This document shows positions 32,134-42,105 of a DNA stretch of 64,000 bases, in pieces. The position numbers and the translations under genes are program-made. Within the stretch, counting starts at the first letter, position 1; the number at the start of each line of letters is the position of its first letter. Origin of the DNA: Kribbella pratensis. GTDB lineage: Bacteria; Actinomycetota; Actinomycetes; Propionibacteriales; Kribbellaceae. Under the pieces are notes generated by a model. The model was not told where the DNA came from, searched no databases, and was given only the letters and a program-made list of their open reading frames with translations. Location: NCBI RefSeq assembly GCF_004366075.1, contig NZ_SODU01000005.1, forward strand, positions 248,001-312,000, in the 5' to 3' direction.

Positions 32134-32985
32134 TCATCCGGTCGTGGGCGTCCGACCGGATGTGGGGGCCATAGTGCCCGACTGGTGAGTAACTTGAGAA
32201 CCCCTCACGCTCTCTTTTTCACCATCTGCTTCTACCTCATCACCACCCGCATCCCCCGGCGCCACGCTCTGGGTCGGCCCAGAGGAAGGCACAGTCGGGG
32301 CCTCACCGGACCTGAGCAGGCCGGCGGTCCGGGCGTTCGCCGCGGCCAGACCGGCCAGGTACTTGCGGCGTTCGGCATTGGCGGCGTACCGGGCGGTGCG
32401 GTCACCGAGGACCTTGGCCGGTACGCCGGCCGCGATCGCGTACGCCGGAATGTTGCCACGGGCAACACTGTTGGCGCCGATCACCGCGCCGCGGCCGATG
32501 TCGGCGCCCCGGGTGACCGTGACCTTGGTGGCCAGCCAGCAGTCCGGGCCGATCCGGACCGGCGACTTCACCAGGCCCTGGTCCTTGATCGGCAGGTCCA
32601 GGTCCTCGGTCTTGTGGTCGAAGTCGCAGATGTAGGTCCAATCGGCGATCAGCGTCGATGCGCCGATCTCCACGTCCAGGTAGCAGTTCACCGTGACGTC
32701 GCGGGCGAACACCACCTTGTCGCCGATCCGCAGCGTGCCCTCGTGCGCGCGCAGCCGGGTCTCGTCACCGAGATGCACCCATCTGCCGAGCACGATCCGC
32801 CCGTGACCGGGCCGCGCCACGATCTCCAGGTGCTTGCCGAGGAACACGAACCCCTCGGTGATCACCTGCGGGTGGCGCAGCTTGAACCAGGCGAACCGCC
32901 AGTAGCGCTTGAGGTAGTACGGCGTCCACGCCCGATGGCGCACCACCCAGCGCAGATTCGCCACGGACAGCAACCGCATCAGCAC
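32134..32985 (-). CDS. Left-handed beta-helix (hexapeptide) acyltransferase
   Basis: The 283-residue protein carries hexapeptide repeats from about residue 60 to 195 (IVLGRWVHLGDETRL, IGDKVVFARDVTV, IGASTLIADW, IGRGAVIGANSV), the signature of LbetaH acyl- or acetyltransferases that use acyl-CoA. The His in the CDFDHK loop is at the place of the usual catalytic His. The C-terminal 70 residues are an unstructured Ser/Gly/Glu tail. It may modify sugars or polyketide-like substrates. The GTG at 32985 lies three bases after the upstream methyltransferase stop, and the ATG at 32979 is a possible alternative. It is part of a four-gene operon. Confidence 0.75.
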   Translation of the reverse strand: MLMRLLSVANLRWVVRHRAWTPYYLKRYWRFAWFKLRHPQVITEGFVFLGKHLEIVARPGHGRIVLGRWVHLGDETRLRAHEGTLRIGDKVVFARDVTVNCYLDVEIGASTLIADWTYICDFDHKTEDLDLPIKDQGLVKSPVRIGPDCWLATKVTVTRGADIGRGAVIGANSVARGNIPAYAIAAGVPAKVLGDRTARYAANAERRKYLAGLAAANARTAGLLRSGEAPTVPSSGPTQSVAPGDAGGDEVEADGEKESVRGSQVTHQSGTMAPTSGRTPTTG

Positions 32986-32988
32986 ACC

Positions 32989-33933
32989 CTACTGCGCTAC
33001 TCCGGTGATCGAGACGTTGTAGTACAGCTCGTCCGGTACGACGGCCGACAGCGCCTTGTCCACCTTGGACAGCTGCAGCCACGACTTGTACGCGAACATC
33101 CGCCACCCGAACCCGAGCTTCTGCTCCGGTACGGCGGCCTCGAACGTACGGATCGGCCACCCGACCCACGCCGCCAGCAACTCCTCCGTGACGGTCTTCA
33201 CGTCCACCGCGCCGGCACGCGACGCCATCCGGGCCAGTGTGTCCGGGTCGAACGTGTGCAGGTCGACGACTGCCTCCAACGCCGCGGCCCGGGAGGACTC
33301 GTCGAGTTCCGCCTGCGGCCGCCGCCAGTGCGCGAGCGCGGGCAGCTTGGTCACGTTGGTGGTCGCCCACCAGGTGAAGCGGGACAGTCGCCGGGCCACG
33401 AAGTCGCCGTACCGTGTCGGCTCACCGCAGATCACGAAACGTCCGCCCGGCTTGAGGACCCGGAGCATCTCGCGGAACGCCAGCTCGACGTCCGGGATGT
33501 GGTGGATGACCGCGTGCCCGATGACGAGGTCGAACGTGTCGTCGTCGTACGGCAGTTTCTCGGCGTCCGCGACCTTGCCCTCGATCGCGAACCCGAGGGT
33601 CTTCGCGTTCTTCTTCGCGGCCTCGACCATGCCCGGCGAGAGGTCGGTGACGTGCGCCTCGTCGAGAACGCCGGCCAGCTTGAGGTTCAGCGTGAAGAAG
33701 CCGGTGCCGGCGCCGATCTCGAGCGTCTTGCCGTAGGGCCAGCCGCGAGTTCCGGCGACCGCGACGAAGCGGTCCCGGGCGTAGTCGACACAGCGTTCGT
33801 CGTACGAGATCGACCACTTCTCGTCGTACGTCGACGCTTCCCAGTCGTGGTACAGCACCTGGGCGAGCTTGTTGTCGTTCCAGGCCGCCTCGATGTCTTC
33901 GGCAGAAGCAGCGGGCTTAGAAGTAGCAGACAT
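32989..33933 (-). CDS. SAM-dependent methyltransferase
   Basis: This 314-residue class I methyltransferase has TLEIGAGTGFFTL as motif I, VTDLSPGMVEAA as motif II, DLVIGHAVIHHIPD as motif IV and RVLKPGGRFVICGEP after it. An additional C-terminal region of about 120 residues (HRR-rich, DAEL/ALEAVVDLH) is not part of the common fold and may bind the acceptor. The ATG overlaps the enoyl-CoA hydratase stop by one base (TGATG). The combination with a hydratase and an LbetaH acyltransferase suggests a lipid- or glycolipid-modifying operon, but no substrate is indicated. Confidence 0.78.
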   Translation of the reverse strand: MSATSKPAASAEDIEAAWNDNKLAQVLYHDWEASTYDEKWSISYDERCVDYARDRFVAVAGTRGWPYGKTLEIGAGTGFFTLNLKLAGVLDEAHVTDLSPGMVEAAKKNAKTLGFAIEGKVADAEKLPYDDDTFDLVIGHAVIHHIPDVELAFREMLRVLKPGGRFVICGEPTRYGDFVARRLSRFTWWATTNVTKLPALAHWRRPQAELDESSRAAALEAVVDLHTFDPDTLARMASRAGAVDVKTVTEELLAAWVGWPIRTFEAAVPEQKLGFGWRMFAYKSWLQLSKVDKALSAVVPDELYYNVSITGVAQ

Positions 33934-34712
33934 CAGATTCCCTTGAACTCAGCTTTGCCAGGACCGTTCTCGACAAAGGACTTCATCCCGATCGCGCGGT
34001 CCTCGGTGGCGAACAGCGCCGCGAACTGCTGACGCTCGATCTCCAGCCCGGTGGTCAGGTCGACGCCCAGACCGGAGTCGATCGACTCCTTGGCCGCGCG
34101 CAGCGCCATCGCCGCGCCGCGGGAGAACTGGGACGCCCAGGCAACGGCCGCGTCGTACACCTCGGCGGCCCGGACCACCTTGTTGACCAGACCGATCCCG
34201 AGCGCCTCGTAGGCGTCGACGAACCGGCCCGTGTAGATCAGGTCCTTGGCCTTCGACGGGCCGACCAGGCGGGACAGCCGCTGGGTGCCGCCGGCGCCGG
34301 GGATGATGCCGAGCAGGATCTCCGGCTGGCCGAGCTTGGCGTCCTCGGCGGCGATCCGGTAGTCGGCGCAGAGCGCGAGCTCGCAGCCGCCGCCGAGGGC
34401 GTACCCGGTGATCGCGGCAACGGTCGGCTTCGGTATCGCGGCGACCGCGGTCAGCGAGGACTGCAGCGGACCGGAGCGCTTGGCCATGTCGGCGTACGAC
34501 ATGTCCGCCATCTCCTTGATGTCCGCGCCGGCCGCGAACACCCGCTCGCCGCCGTAGATGACCACGGCGCGTACGTCGTCATTGGCCGCAGCCTCGAGCG
34601 CCGCGGCCCGGATCTCCTCCTGGACCTGGACGTTCAGCGCGTTCATCTTCGGCCGATCCAGCCGGATCGTGCCAACACCCTCACTCACGGTGAGGTTGAC
34701 GAACTCGCCCAT
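33933..34712 (-). CDS. Enoyl-CoA hydratase/isomerase family protein
   Basis: The 259-residue crotonase-fold protein retains both catalytic glutamates of classical enoyl-CoA hydratases: Glu111 in GGGCELA and Glu131 in GQPEILLG. The oxyanion-hole segment AAGADIKEM is also present. It should hydrate 2-trans-enoyl-CoA in beta-oxidation or related pathways. ATG at 34712 is chosen because AAGGAG lies eight bases before it; a GTG at 34721 overlaps that site. It is the first gene of the operon with the methyltransferase, acyltransferase and membrane protein, and sits behind a strong hairpin that ends the neighbouring Gfo/Idh operon. Confidence 0.88.
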   Translation of the reverse strand: MGEFVNLTVSEGVGTIRLDRPKMNALNVQVQEEIRAAALEAAANDDVRAVVIYGGERVFAAGADIKEMADMSYADMAKRSGPLQSSLTAVAAIPKPTVAAITGYALGGGCELALCADYRIAAEDAKLGQPEILLGIIPGAGGTQRLSRLVGPSKAKDLIYTGRFVDAYEALGIGLVNKVVRAAEVYDAAVAWASQFSRGAAMALRAAKESIDSGLGVDLTTGLEIERQQFAALFATEDRAIGMKSFVENGPGKAEFKGI

Positions 34713-34725
34713 GGCGTCCACTCCT

Positions 34726-34771
34726 TACGGTTCCCGGGGCTTACCGGTCGGTCACATCCCCGGGAACCGTA
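34726..34771 (-). terminator. Long perfect hairpin downstream of the Gfo/Idh/MocA operon
   Basis: TACGGTTCCCGGGG (34726-34739) is perfectly complementary to 34758-34771 around an 18-base loop. It lies 18 bases after the end of the Gfo/Idh operon and just upstream of the enoyl-CoA hydratase start. Termination is most likely, but an operator role for the downstream operon cannot be excluded. Confidence 0.65.
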
Positions 34772-34789
34772 CCTGACAGGAGCAGGACC

Positions 34790-35833
34790 TTAAACATCCA
34801 CCGCCTGGCCGGAGGCCGCCGAGCGGCGGGCCGCGTCGACGATCTTCAGCGTGCGGAGGCCGACAGCGCCGTCCGGCTGCGGTACGACGGCCGGCGCCTG
34901 GCCGGGCTGTGCCGGGCCGGACGTGCGGACGGCGTCGAGGAACGTGTCGAGCAGTGACGCGTCCAGGTTGCCGCCGATCGGGAGGAAGACCTCGCCCGCG
35001 GCATCCGTGCCGCCGATGTGCGCGACGAACGGCTCGATCTCCACGGACCCGTTGGTTCCGGTGACCTGCAGCGATACGCCGCCCCAGGTCGGACCGTTGT
35101 CCGGGACGCTCCACGAGCAGTCAATGGTTGCCAGCAGCCCGTTGTCGTAGTTGATCGTCACCAGACCGCCCGTCTCCACCTCCACACCCTTGTCCTGGTG
35201 CAGGATCCGGTTCGCAGCGGCGTACACGCGGGTGGCCGACGCGCCACCGGTGAGACCGTCGATCAGGTCCGCGCAGTGCACGGTGTGGTCGACCAGCGCT
35301 CCCCCACCGGCGAGTTTCGCGTCGGTGAACCACTGGCGGGCGGCGTAGGGGATCTTCCCGTTGTTGGTGCCGAGAATCGCGAACACGTCACCGAGCCGGC
35401 CGGCCTCGACGTTCGCCCGTAGTTGTGCGTACGCCGGCGCGAACCGGACCGGGTACGCGATCATCAGGATCGTCCCGGCCGCCTCGCACGCCGCGAGCAT
35501 GGCCTCGCCGTCCGCGACCTCGGTCGCCAGCGGCTTCTCGCACAGCACATGCGCACCGACCGCAGCGGCGCGCTCGACCAGTTCGCGGTGGCCCGAGTTC
35601 TCGGACGTCACCACGACCGCGTCGGGTCCCCACGCGAACAGTTCGTCGTACGAATCGACGTACGGGATGCCGAACTGTGCGGCGAACTCGGCCCCACGCG
35701 GACCGGGGTCCGGCGCCCCGGCACCATCTGGATCGGCGGACAGTACGTCGATGTCCGGCAGCGACGCGAGCAGGTGCGCGTACGAACCCGCGTGGACGTG
35801 TGCGAACGAAGCGATCGCAACCTTCAAGCTCAT
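34790..35833 (-). CDS. Gfo/Idh/MocA family oxidoreductase
   Basis: This NAD(P)-dependent oxidoreductase of 347 residues acts on a sugar or inositol-type substrate of unknown identity. An N-terminal Rossmann strand (MSLKVAIASFAHVHAGS), the family CEKPLATEV lysine motif and the VDHTVHCADLI region with catalytic Asp/His are present. Its nucleotide motif lacks the usual GxGxxG, having SFAHVH instead, so the cofactor site may be altered. The ATG overlaps the upstream paralogue stop by four bases. No sugar transporter or regulator is next to it. Confidence 0.82.
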   Translation of the reverse strand: MSLKVAIASFAHVHAGSYAHLLASLPDIDVLSADPDGAGAPDPGPRGAEFAAQFGIPYVDSYDELFAWGPDAVVVTSENSGHRELVERAAAVGAHVLCEKPLATEVADGEAMLAACEAAGTILMIAYPVRFAPAYAQLRANVEAGRLGDVFAILGTNNGKIPYAARQWFTDAKLAGGGALVDHTVHCADLIDGLTGGASATRVYAAANRILHQDKGVEVETGGLVTINYDNGLLATIDCSWSVPDNGPTWGGVSLQVTGTNGSVEIEPFVAHIGGTDAAGEVFLPIGGNLDASLLDTFLDAVRTSGPAQPGQAPAVVPQPDGAVGLRTLKIVDAARRSAASGQAVDV

Positions 35834-36852
35834 GCCACTGCTCCCGTCGAGACGAAGGTCTTCATGTCGATCGGCTGACCGGACTCCATCGACGCGCGCG
35901 CCGCTTCGGCCAGGTAGACCGCGGTCGCACCGTCCGACGCGACAACGCGCGGCTCCGGTCCGCCCCGCAGGCCGATCGCCAGCTCCCGCAGCTGCGTCAG
36001 GTACGGGCTCTCGCCCAGAGCCGACTCGGGAATCAGCAGGTCGCCGGCAGTAGCGCCGTTCTGCAGCTCTTCCTTGTAGCCGGTGTCGGCGTCGGACTTG
36101 AACTTCAGTACGCCGCTCGAACCCGCGACCGAGAAGCCGGTCTGGAACGTCGTACCGGTCGCTCCCCAGGTCGCGCGGCAGTGGCTGATCGCACCGGACT
36201 CGTGCGTCAGCGTGACGTGAGCAGCCACGTTGACGGGACTGACACCGTCCACGGTCGGCGGGTTCTGTACGGCGTACACCGTGGTGACCTCGCCGCACAG
36301 CCAGCGCGCCTGGTCGAGGTCGTGCACCATCAGGTCCATGATCACGCCACCGGACCGGGCCACGTCGCGGTACCAGCCCGCACCGGCCGGCGAGGACGCC
36401 TGGCGGTAGAACCGCGCCACCGCGACCTCACCGATCCGCCCGGCCTGGATCGCGTCGTACGCCGCCTTGTACGCCGGGAACCACCGCACCACATGCGCCG
36501 GGTACAGCCGGACGCCGGCCGCCGCGGCCGCGTCGATCACCTCGTGCGAGTCGGACGCCGTGAGCGTCAGCGGCTTCTCGCAGATCACGTTCCTGCCCGC
36601 CTCGATCGCGGCCAGCGTGATCTCCTTGTGCGTCGCCGACGGCGTGACGATGTCGACGAACTCGACCGCGGCCAGCAGCTCCTCCCGCGACGCGACGACC
36701 TCCAGCCCGTACTTCTGTGCCAGTTCCTCCGCGCCTTCGAGTGAATAGACCAGGACCCGGGCGCCGACGGCCTTCCAGGACGCGGCGTGGATGCGCGAGA
36801 TGTTGCCCGCGCCGATCAGACCGACGGTCAGACCGGCCAACTCTTCCGACAT
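35830..36852 (-). CDS. Gfo/Idh/MocA family oxidoreductase
   Basis: The 340-residue protein has a standard Rossmann motif GLIGAGNISRIHA at the N terminus, CEKPLTLT and the GGVIMDLMVHDLDQARWL catalytic region. It is probably an NAD(P)-dependent sugar or inositol dehydrogenase. Its paralogue follows directly with an ATGA overlap, so two related dehydrogenases are made together, as in some two-step inositol or sugar-epimerising routes. AGGGG lies five bases before the ATG. It is divergent from glgX, with 117 bases between the starts. Confidence 0.85.
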   Translation of the reverse strand: MSEELAGLTVGLIGAGNISRIHAASWKAVGARVLVYSLEGAEELAQKYGLEVVASREELLAAVEFVDIVTPSATHKEITLAAIEAGRNVICEKPLTLTASDSHEVIDAAAAAGVRLYPAHVVRWFPAYKAAYDAIQAGRIGEVAVARFYRQASSPAGAGWYRDVARSGGVIMDLMVHDLDQARWLCGEVTTVYAVQNPPTVDGVSPVNVAAHVTLTHESGAISHCRATWGATGTTFQTGFSVAGSSGVLKFKSDADTGYKEELQNGATAGDLLIPESALGESPYLTQLRELAIGLRGGPEPRVVASDGATAVYLAEAARASMESGQPIDMKTFVSTGAVA

Positions 36853-36969
36853 GTGTTCCCCTGGGGGTGGGTAAATTAGTAACGGTCCTTGCGTATCACT
36901 GCGCACAGGCGTTCGCAACTACCGTCTCACGAACACAACCACCTCACTATCGTGAACTGACGCCGTACT

Positions 36970-39093
<2,124 letters not shown>

Positions 39094-39154
39094 GGTTGTT
39101 AACCTTCCGCCTGTACATTCGTCGGTCACCTGGTGTTCACCCCTGGGGGGACCG

Positions 39155-39901
39155 ATGTTGCGGGAACGGACGACCCCGATCGGGGCGATGCATCGCGCGA
39201 TCATGCGCTGGGGTGAGGCAGAGCGGACCAGCTCGCGGCTGGCGATCCAGCGCTGGGTGGACGGCGTGGCGTACGTCGACGTACAGGCGCGGACGTATGC
39301 GGAGTACTGGACTGCGCAGAACTCTTTGACGCTGTCGGCCGAGGGACCGCTCTGGGTCGTCCTCGGCGACTCGACCGCGCAAGGGCTGGGCGCTTCGTCG
39401 CCGCTGCACGGGTACGTCGGTCAAGTGCTGAACGCCCTGCGCCGTAAGGGAACGCCGTGGCGAGTACTCAACCTGTCCCGCTCCGGTGCGCAGACGCGAC
39501 ACGTACTGGAGGACCAGCTCCCGCTGCTGGACGGTCTGACGCCGGCACTGGTCACCTGTGGCATCGGCAACAACGACATCCTCGCGACGCCGCCAAAGCG
39601 TTTCCGTGACCACCTCCGCCAGGTGATCGACCGACTCCCCTCCTCGTCCGTCGTGATGGACCTGACCGTCCCAGACCGTTTCTGGCGCATCGGTGGAGCT
39701 GTGAGCCCGTACGTCTCCGGTATCAACCAGCTGATCAGCAGCACAGCCACCTCCCGTGGCCTCCCGGTTGCCGAGGTGTCCCGCTACGCCCGCCCACCGT
39801 GGCGGGGCATGCTCGCGCCAGACGCCTTCCACCCCAACAACCTCGGCTACCGCCGCCACGCCGACGCCCTACTGGCCGCGCTCCCTGAGAAGCTCTTGTA
39901 G
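39155..39901 (+). CDS. SGNH/GDSL hydrolase family protein
   Basis: The 248-residue esterase/lipase-like protein has the SGNH blocks: GDSTAQGLG with nucleophile Ser73, GIGNND with Asn near 139, and DAFHPNNLGY with Asp223 and His226. There is no signal peptide, so it is probably intracellular. The ATG at 39155 is chosen because GGGGGG lies four bases upstream. Substrate unknown. The 3' end overlaps the convergent SRPBCC gene by 33 bases. Confidence 0.82.
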   Translation: MLRERTTPIGAMHRAIMRWGEAERTSSRLAIQRWVDGVAYVDVQARTYAEYWTAQNSLTLSAEGPLWVVLGDSTAQGLGASSPLHGYVGQVLNALRRKGTPWRVLNLSRSGAQTRHVLEDQLPLLDGLTPALVTCGIGNNDILATPPKRFRDHLRQVIDRLPSSSVVMDLTVPDRFWRIGGAVSPYVSGINQLISSTATSRGLPVAEVSRYARPPWRGMLAPDAFHPNNLGYRRHADALLAALPEKLL

Positions 39902-40330
39902 CCGGTCCAGCGTCTTGTTGCTCTCGTGTCGCACTCTGATCGGGATGATCGCGGCACGGCCCGGTACGCGAATGCCGCCGGTCAGAGCCACCCGCGTGCC
40001 ACCACCTGGTTCGGCGGCGACTGCCATGCCGGTGATCAGGAAGCGGCTCTGCAACCAGCACCACCCCGGGCGGAGCTGACCTTCCAAGCGCGCGCGTTGT
40101 CCTCTGGCGCCTTTCGCCCGTACGACGACGCGATCGCCGTCGCGCTCCTCGAGCGTGGCCGAGACCAGGTCCGCCTGAATGGTGGCGAACACGTCGAGGT
40201 CGGCGAGCATTGCCTGCACCCGATCGGGATCCTGTGGCAGCACGCGTTCGGTGACGGCTGCACCCGGCACGCCCGCGGCGAGCGCGCGGAACCGCTCGAC
40301 GTCGGTCAGTTCAACTTGTGGCCAGTTCAT
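39869..40330 (-). CDS. SRPBCC-family protein
   Basis: The 153-residue protein resembles START/Bet v 1-like (SRPBCC) lipid- or small-molecule-binding proteins such as the CoxG/Polyketide_cyc2 group: VELTDVERFRALAAGVPGA, a VSATLEERDGDR strand and a C-terminal RHESNKTLDRLQELL helix. The ATG at 40330 overlaps the sigma factor stop by ATGA. An earlier ATG at 40339 is possible. The ligand is unknown. It is the last gene of an operon with DUF3995 and ECF sigma factor genes. Confidence 0.65.
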   Translation of the reverse strand: MNWPQVELTDVERFRALAAGVPGAAVTERVLPQDPDRVQAMLADLDVFATIQADLVSATLEERDGDRVVVRAKGARGQRARLEGQLRPGWCWLQSRFLITGMAVAAEPGGGTRVALTGGIRVPGRAAIIPIRVRHESNKTLDRLQELLRERGQ

Positions 40331-40818
40331 GAGCTCCATGCCTTCCGAAAGCTTGCCCGGGCCCGGTGCAGCCGCGACTTCGCCGTACCCGTTGGCACGT
40401 CGAGTACGGCGGCCGCTGCGTGTTCGTCCATTCCTTCGAGATCCCGCAGTACCAGGACCGCCCGATGCTCGGGCGACAGCCTCCTGAGCACGTCCTGTAC
40501 GTCGATCGCGAGCTGCGGATCGTCTGCGGCCGGCAGGTCCGCGAGCTCGGCGGGCCGTTGCCGCTGCCCGCGGCGCGCGACCCGGACCGCCTCGCGGACG
40601 GCGATCGCCCGCGCCCAGCCGAACAGCGCCGCCGGCTCCTGCAGGCTGTGGAGCCCGCGGAAGATCGCGATCAGTGCTTCCTGCGCCGCGTCGGCTCCGT
40701 CGTGCAGCGCGATCGGCCCGCAGATCCTCCCGACGTACGGCGTCAACGCGTCGAGCACCTCGTTCATCGCGACCGTGTCACCACGTTGCGCCGCGCGCAC
40801 CAGATGTTCCTCGATCAC
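40327..40818 (-). CDS. ECF-type RNA polymerase sigma factor
   Basis: This 163-residue sigma factor has region 2 (DGADAAQEALIAIFRGL, ALFGWARAIAVRE) and region 4 (LSPEHRAVLVLRDLEGMDEHAAAAVLDVPTGTAKSRLHRARASFR). There is no C-terminal extension and no anti-sigma gene in the operon; its neighbours are a DUF3995 membrane protein before it (GTGA overlap) and an SRPBCC protein after it (ATGA overlap). The membrane protein is the only candidate for a signal-linked partner. The GTG start is set by the overlap. Confidence 0.85.
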   Translation of the reverse strand: MIEEHLVRAAQRGDTVAMNEVLDALTPYVGRICGPIALHDGADAAQEALIAIFRGLHSLQEPAALFGWARAIAVREAVRVARRGQRQRPAELADLPAADDPQLAIDVQDVLRRLSPEHRAVLVLRDLEGMDEHAAAAVLDVPTGTAKSRLHRARASFRKAWSS

Positions 40819-41258
40819 CTGAGGAAGTCTGACAGCAGCGGCCTGTCCACTGCTGCTGGCCGGCGCGCTCGGAGGAGCTTCAGATCAGCTACGCACAACG
40901 CAACACAGGCCGGGGTGTAGAGGAACAGGTTGAGCCAGTAGAACGCCGTACTCGTGTCAATCGCGCCCGTGATCCAGACCAGCCCAACAGCCGCCCGCGC
41001 GGCCAGCCCGGCCACCAGCCCGACGACCACGAGCCTGCTGAGTCTCCACCTCGCACTGGTGAGGACGGCGCCTGCCAGCAGGAGGTGCAGTGCAGCCAGC
41101 GGCAGCACGACCCTGGGGCCGAAGCTCACCTGCGTGTTGAGGACAGTCAGCGAGAGGCTGCGCTCATCACTCGCGGGCCAGCTGGCGCCCGTTGCCCAGT
41201 AGACGTGCACTGCCGCAAGCAGGAAGTGTGCGCTCGCGGAGACCTTTCGAGAATCCAT
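40815..41258 (-). CDS. DUF3995 membrane protein
   Basis: The 147-residue integral membrane protein has four hydrophobic segments (FLLAAVHVYWATG near 11-24; VVLPLAALHLLLAGAVL near 50-66; LVVVGLVAGLAARAAVGLV; FYWLNLFLYTPACVALCV). The HVYWATG start is typical of DUF3995 proteins, whose function is unknown. AAGGAG five bases before the ATG marks the start. The stop overlaps the ECF sigma start, so the two are co-translated. It may act as sensor or modulator of the sigma factor, by context only. Confidence 0.7.
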   Translation of the reverse strand: MDSRKVSASAHFLLAAVHVYWATGASWPASDERSLSLTVLNTQVSFGPRVVLPLAALHLLLAGAVLTSARWRLSRLVVVGLVAGLAARAAVGLVWITGAIDTSTAFYWLNLFLYTPACVALCVADLKLLRARRPAAVDRPLLSDFLR

Positions 41259-41274
41259 CTCGACTCCTTCTCAG

Positions 41275-41691
41275 ATGTGCGTGACAGCTGAGAAGAGGAG
41301 CCGTTCGACCGAGACGTTCCCCTGCGTGACGCAGATCTCAGTCAGCGCAAATACTACGGATTCGGATAATCTGGCTTCCGAGGTGAACGTGCTGGCGAAC
41401 CTCGCGGACGGCCGGCCGCGGACGGCCTCCGAGATCGGGGTCGCGGCGGGTGTGCGGCCGACGACGCTGACCGGCGTACTCGATCGGCTTGCCGACAAGG
41501 GGCTGCTGACTCGCGCCACCCGAACCGGCGACCGGCGCGCTGTGGAGATCTCACTGACTGCAGCCGGTGCCCGGAGTGCGGCACGGGTGGCGCAGGCGTT
41601 CAAGGGGGTGGAGATGCGAGCGTTGGACGGCGTACCCGAGCCAGCGGTCAAACAGACCCGGCGGGTGCTGAAGGCGTTGACGGAATCATGA
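41275..41691 (+). CDS. MarR-family transcriptional regulator, short N terminus
   Basis: The protein (up to 138 residues) carries the MarR winged helix: TASEIGVAAGVRPTTLTGVLDRLADKGLLTR and RAVEISLTAAG. The long N-terminal dimerisation helix of normal MarR proteins (140-160 residues) is missing or altered. The ATG at 41275 has no ribosome site and leaves only 16 bases to the divergent operon. GTG at 41383, eleven bases after TAATCT (41367-41372), is an alternative start and would give 102 residues, even shorter. The gene may be a truncated regulator. The stop overlaps the next gene by ATGA. Confidence 0.6.
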   Translation: MCVTAEKRSRSTETFPCVTQISVSANTTDSDNLASEVNVLANLADGRPRTASEIGVAAGVRPTTLTGVLDRLADKGLLTRATRTGDRRAVEISLTAAGARSAARVAQAFKGVEMRALDGVPEPAVKQTRRVLKALTES

Positions 41692-42098
41692 ACGACTTCG
41701 ACGAGCTGATGGGTGACGTGATGTCGACCGCCGAGCGGTTCGGGCATCGGGAGCACGTCCGCTTGACCTGGCTCGCCGTACGGCGGTGTGGGACAGCCGG
41801 CGCGGTGGAGCTGATCAGTAACGGGATCCAGAAGACGGCCCGGTACGCCGGGGTGCCGCAGAAGTACAACGCCACGGTCAGTAGGGCGTGGGTCGAGTTG
41901 ACGGCGTACCACATGGCCGAGGCGCCGGGCGAGGACTTCGAAGAGCTGGTACGCCGGAACCCGGGACTGCTGGACAAGCGGCTGCTGACGCGCTTCTACA
42001 GTTCACGCGCGTTGGCGTCTTCGGCTGCGCGGACCGGATGGGTGGAGCCGGACGTGAACGCGTTCCCCTTTACTCTGCCCCAAGGGCAGGGGGTGTGA
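41688..42098 (+). CDS. Hypothetical protein co-translated with the MarR regulator
   Basis: The 136-residue soluble protein is rich in helices (MNDFDELMGDVMSTAERFGHREHVRLTWLAVRR at the start, VELTAYHMAEAPGEDFEELVR in the middle). No family is recognised. The ATGA overlap with the MarR gene means they are made together, so it may be a partner or effector of that regulator. Codon use and third-position GC look normal for the window. Confidence 0.6.
   Translation: MNDFDELMGDVMSTAERFGHREHVRLTWLAVRRCGTAGAVELISNGIQKTARYAGVPQKYNATVSRAWVELTAYHMAEAPGEDFEELVRRNPGLLDKRLLTRFYSSRALASSAARTGWVEPDVNAFPFTLPQGQGV
42075..42089. promoter_or_regulatory. Small inverted repeat upstream of the MerR gene
   Basis: CTGCCC-CAA-GGGCAG is a perfect six-base inverted repeat with a three-base spacer, ending 16 bases before the MerR-type start. 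MerR proteins bind dyads in their own promoters, so this may be the operator. It lies inside the 3' end of the upstream gene, which weakens the case. Confidence 0.25.
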
Positions 42099-42105
42099 TG
42101 GTCCG

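Noticed and set aside
32185..34032. Long plus-strand open frame of over 600 codons
   Set aside because: It is complementary to the acyltransferase and methyltransferase genes, has Arg/His/Asp-rich composition and no domain. It is a GC-driven shadow frame.
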